Below are positions 24,078 to 34,715 of a DNA stretch of 64,000 bases, in pieces (the stretch's first letter is position 1; each line of letters opens with the position of its first letter). Position numbers and translations under genes: made by a program. Under the pieces are notes generated by a model that searched no databases, was not told the origin of the DNA, and saw nothing but the letters and a program-made list of their open reading frames with translations. Origin of the DNA: Tetrapyrgos nigripes (lineage: Eukaryota > Basidiomycota > Agaricomycetes > Agaricales > Campanellaceae); contig JAACJM010000166.1 of the NCBI GenBank assembly GCA_013368315.1, positions 62,001-126,000 of the forward strand, given 5' to 3'.

Positions 24078-26756
24078 CTAGTAATATCCAGGGTGAAATT
24101 TTTGTAGTCTAGATAAAGTTAAGATGTTTTGGCGATAAATCATCTCATCTAAAAAGAAATTGTACTTGATTATACCCATCTGTCTCACAATGGCCGCATA
24201 GCCACCCAACCATACATTATTCTGCTCTGCAATCGAAGAATTGAAATACCAGGAATTCGTCTCATCACATCTGAGAGTATCGAAACAATATGGGTTGCAA
24301 TGCCATGAACACTCTATGTCGGTCTTCTTGTGCTTTGTCTTCCAGTGAAAGACATCAACAGGTAGTCCCAGATGTTGATAGAGCAAATTGTTCTGGGCAC
24401 AGAGGTGATGATAAAGTCGGCAGTTATTGTCGTAGAATAAAACATCAGGTAAAAGACCTTGAGCTTCAAACCAATGCAATGATCCCTGAAAAATGACATC
24501 AGCCTTGCAAAAAATGAAGCAAGCAGGGTAAAGAAAAGGGGAAAAGTTAGAGGGGGTTGTAGGGGGAGACTTCCCCCTACTGTAAACAAAAAAGACAGAT
24601 GGCATGCAGAGCACAAAAGAGGGGGTTGTAGGGAGAGACTTCCCCCTACTGTAAACAAACAAGAGAGACGGTGTGCAGAGCACAAAAGAGGGGGTTGTAG
24701 GGGGAGACTTCCCCCTACTGTAAACAAAAAAGACGGATGGTGTGCAGAGCACAAAAGAGGGGGTTGTAGGGGGAGACTTCCCCCTACTGTAAACAAAAAA
24801 GACAGATGGCGGGCAGAGCACAAAAGAGGGGGTTGTAGGGGAGACATCCCCCTACTGTAAACAAACAAGAGAGATGGCATGTGGAGCACAAAAGAGGGGG
24901 TTGTAGGGGGAGACTTCCCCTACTGTAAACAAACAAGAGAGAAGGTGTGCGGAGCACAAGAGGGGGTTGTAGGGGAGACTTCCCCTACTGTAAACAAACA
25001 AGAGAGAAGGTGTGCGGAGCACAAGAGGGGGTTGTAGGGGGAGACTTCCCCCTACTGTAAATGAAAAGCAGCAGTGTGCGGGCAGAAAAAGTTTACTCAC
25101 CACTAACTGTTTAAGAGTCTCTACTTTGTGACATGTTTCCCAACAAACAATGATCCCACATGGTCAGTGAAAAACAAGCTCAGCATGGGAACGGAGTTGA
25201 CCGAAGATTGCTTTGAAGTTTGGTCCATCTTTGTTCTTGTCAGCTGGACATCTGGCATTGGGATCTTCAATGAATGTTGTAGACTGTGCTTGAGGCTGAG
25301 GACCAGTGGACTCTTCAACTTCATCATGGATGTCATTGGGCTGAGAGCGCTGGAGAATGTGTTTGAGCTGGAAGAATGCTTGGCATTGTTGGCAGCGGTT
25401 GCTTTCGAGAATCTTGTGTTGAGGTATGGAACAGGTCAGACCACCCTCTTGGTTGGGATGAGAGCAGCCCACCATGGCACAGATATATTCTTGCTCTTGA
25501 TGTTTGGTGCAGTAGTGAGCTTTGCCAGGAAGAGGTGGTTCTGGGCAATCTTCCACCTGGTAAGCGCATCACGGACGTCCTATAACAATACCATCAGCAA
25601 CAAGGGCTCTGGTTTGATCTATTATAACATCAGAGGTTGGTCAAAAAAAAAAAAAAACAAAAGGAATGCACACATTTCGCCGTTGATAACTGAAATCCGT
25701 CTGCATTTGTCACAGTAATGATTGACCTCAGGGGTGCCAAATGTGGTAATGCGAATGTTCCTGGCTTGCATAGCATTGTTGAACCGGTCCTTTTGATCGC
25801 CAGAGTGGGGTACATCGAGTAAGGCACTGGTTGCTTGAGTGTCCTCAAGGAGAGAGGTGACAATGAAAGCATCTTGAACATTCTTGTGAGTTAAGAGAGT
25901 GTTGGTGAACCAGTTTGGTGAGGCATTGTTGGGCTTGGAGAGGGAGATGTTGTACATGTTGGCGGCATTAGTATCAGATATCCTAGAACAGAGTCAGCAG
26001 AGCCACAGAAAAAAGGAGTAAAACATGTACCATGACATGACCATTTGCCCTGCAAAGAGATCCACCAGTTCCTTCTCAACATACCGTGGTTCAGTCACTT
26101 GAAGAGCACTAGGAATACCAGAGTAGTAGTAGCGACGGTTGGACTCAACAAAATAGTTGGGGTAATAGATGGTGCGACAGCCTGGTAGGCAGGTGAGTAG
26201 GGGCTAATCAAGGAAAGGGGAAGAAACGCACCATAGCAAACCATGTGAGCAGCATAAGTAGTGATAGCGCCGTCCCGCAATGTGAAGAGGAGTATCTTGG
26301 TGATTCCATCACATTGTCGTAATAGACTATGGTTGTCACAGTGAGAATTGAGACATGTCTGGGTAGGTGGCCATAGGGTGTGAGGGGCTAGAGAGAGCGA
26401 GTCAGCGTCGGGATGGAAAGAGAATGTGAAGATTACTGACATAGCTATTGGTCATGACCGCTGTGTGAGGAATGTTTGGGGCCGTGGTCGCTGCTCCAGA
26501 TGTATTCCTGGAGGATGTACCAGCACACCTCAATGTAGGCTTCTTGAATGCCAGTGGAGCGAGAGAGATAGTGTCGAATGTGTGGTGGAATGCACAATGG
26601 AGCCTGGGTTGGATTGTGAGAAGGGGGTTGACTGGCGAGAATGTCATTGCAGAGAGGGGTAGCGAGAGTGATGAGTTGAAGGAGGCTGTTGAAGGTGACG
26701 TTCTCGAGCAAGTTTGGAACAGTGGAGAGGGTGCGTAAAAGGTGTGAGAGTAGCAT
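24078..26756 (-). pseudogene. CxC5/CxC6 KDZ-associated cysteine-cluster protein (broken)
   Basis: The CxC5 and CxC6 clusters are zinc-binding modules found with KDZ (Kyakuja-Dileera-Zisupton) transposases in basidiomycetes. The N-terminal exon (26756 to about 26430) has PPHIRHYLSRSTGIQEAYIE. The CxC5 part follows (TCLNSHCDNHSLLRQCD, FTLRDGAITTYAAHMVCY, YYPNYFVESNRRYYYSGIPS). CxC6 begins with CDKCRR (about 25700) and continues GRP-TGA-CA...C, HYCTKHQEQEYICAMVGC. The C-terminal exon (24540-24078) reads VLFYDNNCRLYHHL, VDVFHWKTKH, SWHCNPYCFDTLRCDE, WYFNSSIAEQNNVWLGGY and FFLDEMIYRQN. In-frame TGA codons at 25569-25571 (at a conserved cysteine) and 25164-25166 disrupt it, so it is probably dead. 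Several short introns separate the parts; the one between 25080 and 24540 carries a minisatellite. Family recognition is from motif memory. Confidence 0.75.
24550..25085. repeat. Minisatellite, about eight units of 65-69 bp
   Basis: Units begin at 24550, 24619, 24688, 24757, 24826, 24894, 24960 and 25025, giving periods of 69, 69, 69, 69, 68, 66 and 65. Each unit holds a near-palindrome (AGGGGGAGACTTCCCCCT) and the segment TACTGTAAACAAA. On the minus strand the 69-bp units equal 23 codons and remain open. The array sits where an intron of the CxC5/CxC6 gene is expected, so it is probably not translated. Confidence 0.9.
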
Positions 26757-27051
26757 GGGGGGCGGGATAAGGCGGGAGATATTCGACGTGTCAATTAAGT
26801 ATGTATACAGTACAAAAGCTGGCTGTGCTACTCCTGTCCGGCTATTCTACCTGACATGTCTGGCCCGCTCCCAGATGCTCCTTAACGTCGTAGGGGCTTG
26901 TTGGCCCCATCGGCCCCGGATGTGATCAGGCCCGGGGCTTTTCCGCTATCATACTTGCTCTCATTTCTTCACTCGTTCCAATTTCCTTTGGAACTTGTTT
27001 TTGTGATATCTCTCACTTCACTCACATCTTACATCAATCCTTATCACCATC
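26757..27051. other. GC-rich leader upstream of gag-like gene
   Basis: Between two divergent genes. It contains GGGGCTTGTTGGCCCC and GGCCCGGGGC, which can form hairpins, just before the gag-like gene. It may be the 5' end of that element; no matching terminal repeat was proved on the far side. Confidence 0.4.
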
Positions 27052-29604
27052 ATGCCTGAATCTATCACGCCTCCAGGTGCCATCCCTAAACCTAGTGGTA
27101 ACGAATCTGCGCCCAGCGTCACCAATTCGTCTTCTGCTTCCGTTCAAACGCCATCCACATCCACCGGTACTAAATCTGCACCAGACACCACTCCGGTGCA
27201 TACCGCTGATCAGCAAAAATCTGTGGATCGAGTTACATGCGCCACTCACTGTATGAGTGCCGTGGACATGTACCGCAAGGCATCCATGACCAGGGCAGTT
27301 ACCATCCGTTCCATTCTCGCTCATCTCTCAAAATACCAAGCTACCCACAAACTCCCTGACTCCATAGTCAACGACTCTCTCCAAGTTACATGGACTTATT
27401 GGATGACCACGACAGGCAAACCTCAACGGCGTTAGAGAAAGGGAAGAGATTGAGGACTGACAATTCTGATGACATCATCACAGGACCTGTCACCAAACGA
27501 TCTACCGTTGACAAGTCTAGATTCTCTTGGAATCAGGAAGCCTCGCTCGACTCCATCGCTCCAATGCACTCTCGATATCCTCCGCGTAAATCTCCAAGAC
27601 CAAAAAGCCACTTTGCGCTCCATTCTCTGCTCCCCTTTGTGCCCTGAATTCCCCAAATCCGAGCTCAAAGCCATTCTTTTCGGAGATGTAGTCAATCTTG
27701 ACGTTGTCTATGCCTCCGCATACTCCATCAAGTACACCTCGGATCGAGTGGACACCATATCCGACAACATTGCTTTCGTGTATGGCGATTATGTCCCTGC
27801 CAAGGCCATCACCAGCAATGTTGAATGGGGCGTGGCTTGGAACCGGACTGTTACCGCTATGTTAGTGGTCTTCCCACATCGATTCTCTGAATTGATGCAA
27901 TATGGAGAGCACATTCAATGTATGTTTGCGTCGGTTCGGATGAACCTTCATTCCCAGTGAAAATCAACTATGGTGAAATAGGACGAAATCTGCCCAAAAA
28001 TCGGACCGAATCTTAACCCCGATGACTGGCAGCAGATTTCACCCTATTATTTTCTCTTTCTGTTGGAAAATCTGTTGAGGATCTGTTCATAGAAATTAGT
28101 CGTTCGTCAATTAGCAATGTAGTACACCAGAATCCATCCAATTTGAACAGATTCTGGCCGAATCGGACACATACCAGACTGACGTCTGATAGGCAATTAA
28201 TCAAAATGCTTAGCGTGTCATTCTGCCCAAATTTGCCCTAATTGGCATTGCTAATATGGTCAATTCTACTGAAATCGGATTGTTTCAGGGCCCTACACTA
28301 ATGTACAAATTTACAAAAAGCGTTGGCGCAAATCCGCCTCATTCTGCCCAAATCTACTCAAATCCCCTTTACCGGATTGCATCCCACTGCCAGTTAGCCA
28401 AGAAAAAACACGAAGTCCCCCGGGCTGACACATCGAGAATGAGAATCACGGAAGTGACGCGTCGTAGGCGGGTGAGGTGGGAAGCGAGAAGGTAGATACT
28501 GCGTAAAGAAAGGTATCAGATGGAAAAAAATGGAAAAATGGGCCAAGACGCGTACCTGACGTACCTCACTGACTACAACGCTATTATGTACGAGTCTGTT
28601 TGATAGAATAGAAGCATTAGGATGACCGTGGTCATGACGAAGACCAATTGTTACTCACCTGTACCCGAATATATCTTTTCAAACGCGTAGACCCACCGTA
28701 TCCATCAGAAACGCGTGCCTATAATGCTAGCAATTGTCAGACTCAGACACATGCAGACGCATAGCACATACCGCTGATTGTCCTCATGAGGGCTGTGAGC
28801 CTTGGCGAGTGGGCGAGTGGGCGGACGAGTGAACGGTGCATGGAGAGATAGGGCAGAGGGGATGGTGGTGGTACGCGTCAGAGGAGTGAAGCGTGTGACG
28901 TTTGTCAAAGTTTCATTTGGCGAGAAGCTGAGAAGACGACAATTGCAGCTAATTGACAAAGTAATCAAACTCAGAAATTTTCTAAGGGAGGAAAAAATCT
29001 CGATGTGGCAATTGTGCAAAGCGGTAGCTCAATTGTAGCTCAAGCTAGCAAGCAGAACAATGGCAGTGATCGACACAGTGAAAAATGTCAGCCGTCAAAA
29101 TTAGCTGCAGCAGATTTTTCGCTTCTTGTCCCAATTCGGGCAGATTTCCATCAATTCTCAGCACATTTCATCCTATTTCATCCTATTTCACCACAGTCCG
29201 TTTTCACTGGGCTTCATTCTCGAGTCATATCCTTTGACAAAGCTGTCAGGACTCGCGTAGCTTCCCAGCGGACCCTACTCCTCACAGATTTTGGGCACTT
29301 CCAAGACCTTAGAATGGCTATTGTGGACTCGATTGGCTCCTGCGTCGAGGAGGCGACACCCTATAATGCTAACAATGCCCTAACTTCACTACCGTCAAGG
29401 AAGTTCAATGTTCCATGTAACAATTGGAACATGGATCGTTGCTCACTCCCATCAGGTTCATGCTCTCGCCTGCACATTTGCAATGCTTGCAAACAGCCAG
29501 GGCATCGTAGCAGCAAATGTCCCTTTATGCTCAACAGAGCTAACAATCCCGCTAAACCTCCTGTTTCTGCTCCTAACACCTCTTCTACCCCAAAAACGCT
29601 TTAA
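27052..29604 (+). pseudogene. Gag-like protein of a tyrosine-recombinase element (interrupted)
   Basis: The N-terminal Ser/Thr-rich region (27052-27435) is followed, after two frameshifts near 27435 and 27560, by the conserved core in three pieces: TPSLQCTLDILRVNLQD, LCPEFPKSELKAILFGD and FPHRFSELMQYGEHIQ. Coding is then split at 27953 by a 1258-bp hAT-like element and resumes at 29220 with SRVISFDKAVRTRV. The C-terminus has a cysteine-rich nucleic-acid-binding part, CNNWNMDRCSLPSGSCSRLH followed by CNACKQPGHRSSKCP, ending at 29604. The pattern (C-x8-type cluster plus CCHC knuckle) is what I know from agaricomycete gag-like proteins paired with tyrosine recombinases or DIRS-type elements. Function: presumably packaging of the element's RNA. 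Dead because of frameshifts and the insertion. Confidence 0.65.
27954..29211. mobile_element. hAT-like non-autonomous element inside gag
   Basis: A 1258-bp insertion with an exact 8-bp target duplication CTTCATTC (27946-27953 and 29212-29219). Its inverted ends are CCAGTGAAAATCAACTATGG on the left and, as reverse complement of the right end, CCCAGTGAAAACGGACTGTGG, both followed by TGAAATAGGA-type words. Removing the element and one duplication restores the gag frame (AAC CTT CAT TCT CGA GTC). Subterminal repeats of the type TCTGCCCAAAAATCGG recur inside. No transposase is encoded. The 8-bp duplication and CAGTG-type end point to hAT. Confidence 0.85.
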
Positions 29605-29738
29605 TATGATTCACACCCTCCTGACTCCTTTCTCCTATTTTCTCTTGACTTCTATTGAGTTTACTATGTATATATAAATATAAATCTGCAAATTTAAGTA
29701 CCTTCCCCTTGTTGTCTCTCGTAGCATGATTCTGACAA

Positions 29739-30874
29739 ATGTTCTCCCTATCTTCGTCTTCTAGACAACCCCAGCGAGAACCATGGAATCTTGATAAGCT
29801 AGTGCGCGAGCGCTCCATCGCTCTAGGGCTGTCCATTGACCCTAGCTCTTCCGCTACGTACTCTTCCTCTCTAAATTCATACATTAACTTTTGCAAAATC
29901 CACTCTATCCCCATTGAACCGATGCAAGACACCCTCTCCTTTGTTGTCTACATGTCAGCTCATATTAAGCCTGATTCCGTGAACTCATACCTGTCCAGCA
30001 TCTGCAACAAATTGGAGTCCAATTTTCCCGATATCCGAAAGCTCCGCAATTCCCATCTGGTAACAAAAACCATGGCTGGTTGCCTCAGGCATTACGGGTC
30101 CCCTGTCACACGGAAAACACTCCCTTTCACATGAGGACATCACTCTTCGTGTTCTACCTGAAAGTACCCCAGACTCCTCTCATGATGACCTTCTTTTCAC
30201 TTCCCAGCTACTCACCAGTATCCACACCCTCCTTCGCCTCACAGAGTTAACAGACCCAGGTAACTCCAAATTAATCAACAGGAAGAAGACAATGCTACCA
30301 CGCCGAAAGGACAAAAATATCCGCTTGACGGATAGATGACATTATTGTACTGATATAAGATGTTTCTGTACAAAAATGTGTTTCTGTACGCCTTTCTGCC
30401 GAGCGGATATTTTTGTATTTTCGGTGTGTACGTCACTCAGTTGACATATCCTCCTCCGAACAATACTCTTTCTTCCTCCCGGGACACAAAGGCAATCGTT
30501 TCTTCGAAGGAAACACTGTCCTCGTTCGGAAAACCTCACGACAAACAAATCCCATTCCTTTTTTCATCACGTATCTTCAGTCACGCGACCACTCCTTCCC
30601 ACTACGCCCAGAACCATGGATCAAAAGTGACGGGAGAGTTCCTAACCGCACATGGTTCATGAGGAAATTCCGTCATTTTTTCCCAGAAAAGAAGTTCGGT
30701 GGTCAATTAATGCGAGCAGGTGGCGCAACAGCATTAGCAGAAGAGGGAGCTGCTCCAGCGCTAATCCAGGCTGCTGGAAGGTGGACGTCTGACACATTCC
30801 AAATTTACATCTGGAAACATCCTTTTCTTCTACAAGCCCTCTTCCATCCTACTCCCATTGCCGCGCAACGCTGA
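29739..30874 (+). pseudogene. Tyrosine recombinase (interrupted by MITE)
   Basis: The N-terminal core-binding part (29739-30134) reads ATYSSSLNSYINFCKIH and DTLSFVVYMSAHIKPDSV. The catalytic domain continues as LLTSIHTLLRLTEL, then after the MITE FFLPGHKGNRFFEGN (about 30466), and ends with the C-terminal motif GGQLMRAGGATALAEEG, IQAAGRWTSDTFQIYIWKHP. The recombinase signature arginine (MRAGG), the GRW tryptophan and the nucleophilic tyrosine (QIYI) are present; the usual H of HxxR is Q. A frameshift near 30115-30150 and the MITE at 30299 break it. It begins 135 bp after the gag-like stop with no reverse transcriptase between, unlike DIRS elements (gag, RT-RNase H, recombinase). It may be an internally deleted DIRS or a different class of element. 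Confidence 0.75.
30299..30428 (+). mobile_element. CAC-type MITE, copy 2, inside recombinase
   Basis: 130 bp with ends CACGCCGAAAGG and TTTTCGGTGTG, flanked by the 3-bp duplication TAC (30296-30298 and 30429-30431). Removing it with one TAC restores the recombinase frame (ATG CTA CGT CAC TCA). The 18 extra bases relative to the other copies come from an internal duplication of GTTTCTGTACAAAAATGT. Confidence 0.9.
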
Positions 30875-31170
30875 TTTGCATACCAGAGCTCGTGCACATG
30901 CCGCGTTTATCGGGCTGTGTTGTGTCCCGGCTGGGTTATGCCCAGTTGACGGACCCCGCTACACTTGCGGACAAGTTTGTCCCTGTATCTTGTTTCTCTT
31001 TTCATTTCTTTTTCCCTATTTTTTTTTCTCTCCTTTTTCTTTTTCTCTTTCCCTCCCATCCCATCCCTTCTACCTTCTAGCCATTTAGCCCTTCGACATC
31101 ATTTCTCCAAATTTATATCTTTTCGGGCGGCCCCTTTTTGGGGTCGCCGTGTTTGGCTAGAACTTTTATT
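30875..31170 (+). other. Downstream end of the gag-recombinase element
   Basis: Pyrimidine-rich sequence followed by a strong hairpin, GGGCGGCCCC, a T loop, GGGGTCGCC (about 31125-31150). This could be the 3' terminus or RNA processing signal of the element. No terminal repeat match was established. Confidence 0.35.
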
Positions 31171-33189
31171 CTTCTTTTGTCTCTCTGCTCGAGATTAAGC
31201 GAAGGCGTCAACGATTAGGCGTGATAGAATTCCAACATCAACTGTTCGGTACTGGCTTCTATCAGATTCCGAGCCGGAAATTACAAAATCTCGAGAAAAT
31301 CGTATATCTAAATTGCACAGCCACACGCCGAAGCCTCTGGTTATAAGAACATGTCCTAAAGGGCCTCGTAACATTGTAACCTTCATGGATGGTGAACAGC
31401 GACGAGCAAGTGCGAAGGATGATGGGCGTCAAATGGGCGTTGCAGACCATGCGTTTTTGCGGCAACAGCCGGTACACCTATCGAGCACAGCCGCACGCGG
31501 GACCGTCAGAGATTACAAGAACGAGTCCCTCATAGACAAAGTAATCCAGGCTCAAAGTCATCCCATCTGGACATTCATTTTGAGCTATGGCATACCTAGG
31601 TACATGTTTGCTGTCATACATATAAGTTGCCAATGTACAATGAAGAAGACGACCACGAACACGACTCGGCTTGTTTAATACACTCCTCCTCCTCCCACTA
31701 ATAATTACCTCAAAAGTAAGGTCGCAAGGCTTTCCCCCTCGCCTCGCCTCGCCAACACACACTCACGCACACCTCTCACCTCGCTCCACATCCATAACCA
31801 AAACTCACCAAACACTCTACCTCAACCCGACCGACTCTCTCTCCGGAAAACCTCCGCTTCTCTAGGACTACCCCTTTGAAACTAAGACAAGGAAAGCAAG
31901 TAAAGATCCCTTTACGTCCCCATCAGTCCCCCTCCAGGCTCCTACCCCTCCTTCAGCTAACATCTTGCGTTCTACATGACTCCTCCCCCCTCCCCTCCCT
32001 TCGTCTTACGGAAGGAAAACGTTAGTGGAGAGTGGAGAGTGAAGAGTTGAGGGTTGAGAGCTGAGAGTGAGGAGGTAGGGACGGTGACGGTGTGTAGTCC
32101 GTAGTCCGCAGTCCGCAGTCAGTAGTCAGTAACCCATATCCCATATCCACCAATGGCAAAAGCAACTGGAAGAACAAGGAAAGACAAAGAAGAACAAGGA
32201 AGCCAATTGTAGTAGCATTGGAGGGAGGAGGGGGAGGAGGGCTTTTTAGGGAACGAAACAGGGGGATACGACACCACACACCACACCACGAGACAGAGCA
32301 GAGACAGAGCAGAGAGAGGACAGAGACAGAGGCGGCCTCTCACAGAGTCACAGAGTTGCAGAGTCATCGGCCGTGCAAGTAAAAAGGTAAAGGTAAAAGG
32401 GTGTATAAACGGAAACAGAAATGGAAACGGGTGTGTAACCGGTGTGGGTTACAATCATTTGTTTTTGTAAGGGAACAAGAATGGAGAACGACCGAAATGG
32501 CGAAAAGGAGGAGGGAATAGATACTAAGCACTGGGCACTGGGCACTGGGCAATATACTATACTGCTCTCGTCTTCATCTGTCTTCCTCGGGAGGGAGAGG
32601 AGAAAGGAACGCAGAAACAGAACGAGGGCGGGAACGAAAACGAGAACGAGGAGAAGCCAAAGTCAAAGCGCTAGCCAAGTTCGACGAAAAGAAAGGAGAA
32701 AAACCAAAAAAGGAAGGAAAGAGAAAGGTGTAACTGCCGCACACCTTCCCACTCAAAAAGAAGTAAAGTGCGGGGGAAAAGAGACGGAAAAAGAGACGTA
32801 GAACGAGAGAAGAGGGGCCGTGGGCGTGGACGTTGTTGTTGAAACGAAACACGAGACAAAACACCAACACCGCAAGACAGAACAGAGACCAAACGAACAA
32901 GAGACAGAGACAGAGACAGCCTCGTGGAGTGACAGAGTCAGAGTCGCAGGCCGTGAAGTAAAAAGGTAAAGGAAAAAGGCGTATAAATAGAAACAGAAAC
33001 AGACCAGGGACGTGAACACCTTGTCCGGGTTAAAGCCAGTAGCGGCAACCTCCCACCTTGTGGTTGAGAGGTAGTCTCAACGATGACGGAGGATTGGACG
33101 ACGTAGGGAGGAGAAATAGCCATCGCTGGGATGGCATTGGTATGTATTGTATGCGTTGAAAACAACATCTATATCGGAAGGAAAGACGC
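31171..33189. other. Purine-rich, repeat-rich intergenic region
   Basis: No gene was recognised. It includes simple-sequence tracts at 32025-32150 (GAGAGTGGAGAGTGAAGAG; CAGTCCGCAGTCAGTAGTC) and a direct repeat of about 140 bp, 32283-32420 and 32866-33005, sharing AAGTAAAAAGGTAAAGG and GTGTATAAA-like words. Confidence 0.5.
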
Positions 33190-33805
33190 CTAGTTGACAT
33201 TGTACCCGACGAGACTCCTCCTTCCAAGGATTTCACCAATCTACAGCAACGTCAACACAACGGCTCGGACGTCATAGTAATGTGAAAACACACCTTAAAG
33301 ATCCCATACGCCTCCACCGCATAGACACCAATCCTAGCAATGTCCCCGCTCCTGACAGCTCCAGACCAAAAGTCCCTATTGATGGCTCTAGCCCACATGG
33401 TCTCGTACGCAGAACGGACGGTCGCAACGGATGGAGGAGAGAGCTTTTCAGTCCTATAGATGTATTTGCAGATTTCGCGGAAGACGGAGAGGTTGTAGGT
33501 GATGGGTTGGCGGTAGGCTGTGGGTGTGTTAGACGCGTTGTTGTTATGGAGGTAAAGGGAAGCCACGAAGGGAGACACATACAGCCAAGCATAGACCCAA
33601 CTCTCTCTCCAAGAGGCCCAGCAACCTTTTTAGCACCGTCTAACACCCTTCCAGCGGTTTGTTGAGCGCTAGCCAACGCTTCTTGTGCCTTTTTTTGAGC
33701 AGCTTCGACTTGGGCATTGGACGCTCCCGACGACGACGAGGAAGCAAAGCGGGAAGAACGAGCGGGATGGGAACGGCGGACAGCTCGCAAGGCGGGGCGC
33801 AACAT
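33190..33805 (-). CDS. ATP20: Mitochondrial ATP synthase subunit g
   Basis: Subunit g of the F1Fo ATP synthase, a small inner-membrane protein needed for dimerisation of the complex and cristae shape. Three exons, 33805-33583, 33517-33294 and 33240-33190, give 165 residues with in-frame GT-AG introns of 65 and 53 nt. The N-terminus MLRPALRAVRRSHPARSSRF is a typical basic mitochondrial presequence. An Ala-rich amphipathic region follows (AQKKAQEALASAQ), then the conserved YRQPITYNLSVFREICKYIY, LSPPSVATVRSAYETMWARA, VYAVEAYGIFK and the C-terminal IGEILGRRSLVGYNVN. The GxxxG-type helix used for dimer contacts is weak: VYAVEAYGIFKIGEILG. The start at 33805 was chosen because it gives the presequence and matches the family length. 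A copy of its 5' part lies at 44845. Confidence 0.93.
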
Positions 33806-34715
33806 CGTAGACCGGTACGGAGTATTTCGTGTGAGTCGTTTTTTTGCGGAGGACCGTTGTGACGTGTGATGTCTATTGCCTTTGGATCCAAATATTGGCA
33901 AATATGTTTCTCGTCGTCACGGTGAATCCCATTGGATGCAATTTGGATGACCATGATAGTATCAATGTAGGCTGTAGTATACATAGTGGGGCCAAAGATA
34001 AGATCCAATCCTATACTCACCAAAAGGTAATTATCTACCCCAGGGATCAAATTGGCAATGGCGGTTCATGATACCCAATTATCGAAGAGACCAGGTCGTA
34101 GCGTCTTATACGGCGAATTGACGACGAGACCTGATGTATGAAGGAGGTGCCAGAGCATACATACGTTGACTTGGGTAGACTACGGTGGGACGGAAAAGTG
34201 GGGTTTTGGGATGGGCGTTGCTGAGGAGGTAACTTGTGTGGTTGGACAAGATGAAGGAGAAGACACTGGTGGTATACGGAAGATACCGACGTTGGGTTAA
34301 ATTCTTTCAACAGCAGTGTAGTCTGATTCAAGAGAGACTCGCATACAACAGATGAAATTAACCAAACTTCGAGCCTACGTCGATGGCTTCTGTCAACCAT
34401 AACTCACCGCACTATCCCATTCCACATCACTTCTTCTACAACCACTCTCTCCATCGTCCCAAAGTCGGCTATTCATCCCTTTCTCCTTCTCATTATGTTC
34501 GTCTTCTACCGCTCACCTTTCACAAGAAGGAGCTGAAGCTCACGCTCCTGCTTTGAGTGTTATGATTAACGGCTTTACTATGCTTTCTCTCTCTCCCTAC
34601 ATCATATGGTGCTCTCGAGAGTGAAAGCTCCAGAAAAAGTTGACGCTGGAGACAGTACTAGGCAAGACTGGGAAGCAAATGCGCCGACTCTGATGTTGTG
34701 AAGCTGAGGATGAGA
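33806..34715. other. Upstream region of ATP synthase g
   Basis: This likely includes promoter and 5' leader of the ATP synthase gene. The stretch 33806-33930 is duplicated at 44895-44985 with a gap of about 43 bp. No other gene was recognised up to the MITE. Confidence 0.45.

Noticed and set aside
24078..24821. Long minus-strand ORF reading through the minisatellite as a real repeat protein
   Set aside because: The conserved CxC6 C-terminal exon begins only near 24510, and the repeat lies where an intron is expected; openness follows from the 69-bp period.
24550..25085. Regular repeats with constant units resembling a CRISPR array
   Set aside because: The units are contiguous with no unique spacers, and the context is an intron of a eukaryotic gene.
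25569..25571. TGA at a conserved cysteine as a selenocysteine codon
   Set aside because: Other TGA codons in the same genes fall at non-cysteine positions, frameshifts accompany them, and Dikarya are not known to use selenocysteine. Decay is simpler.
25620..25660. A-run as a retrotransposon poly(A) tail
   Set aside because: On the coding (minus) strand it is the T-rich part of an intron between CDKCRR and the next exon; no element precedes it.
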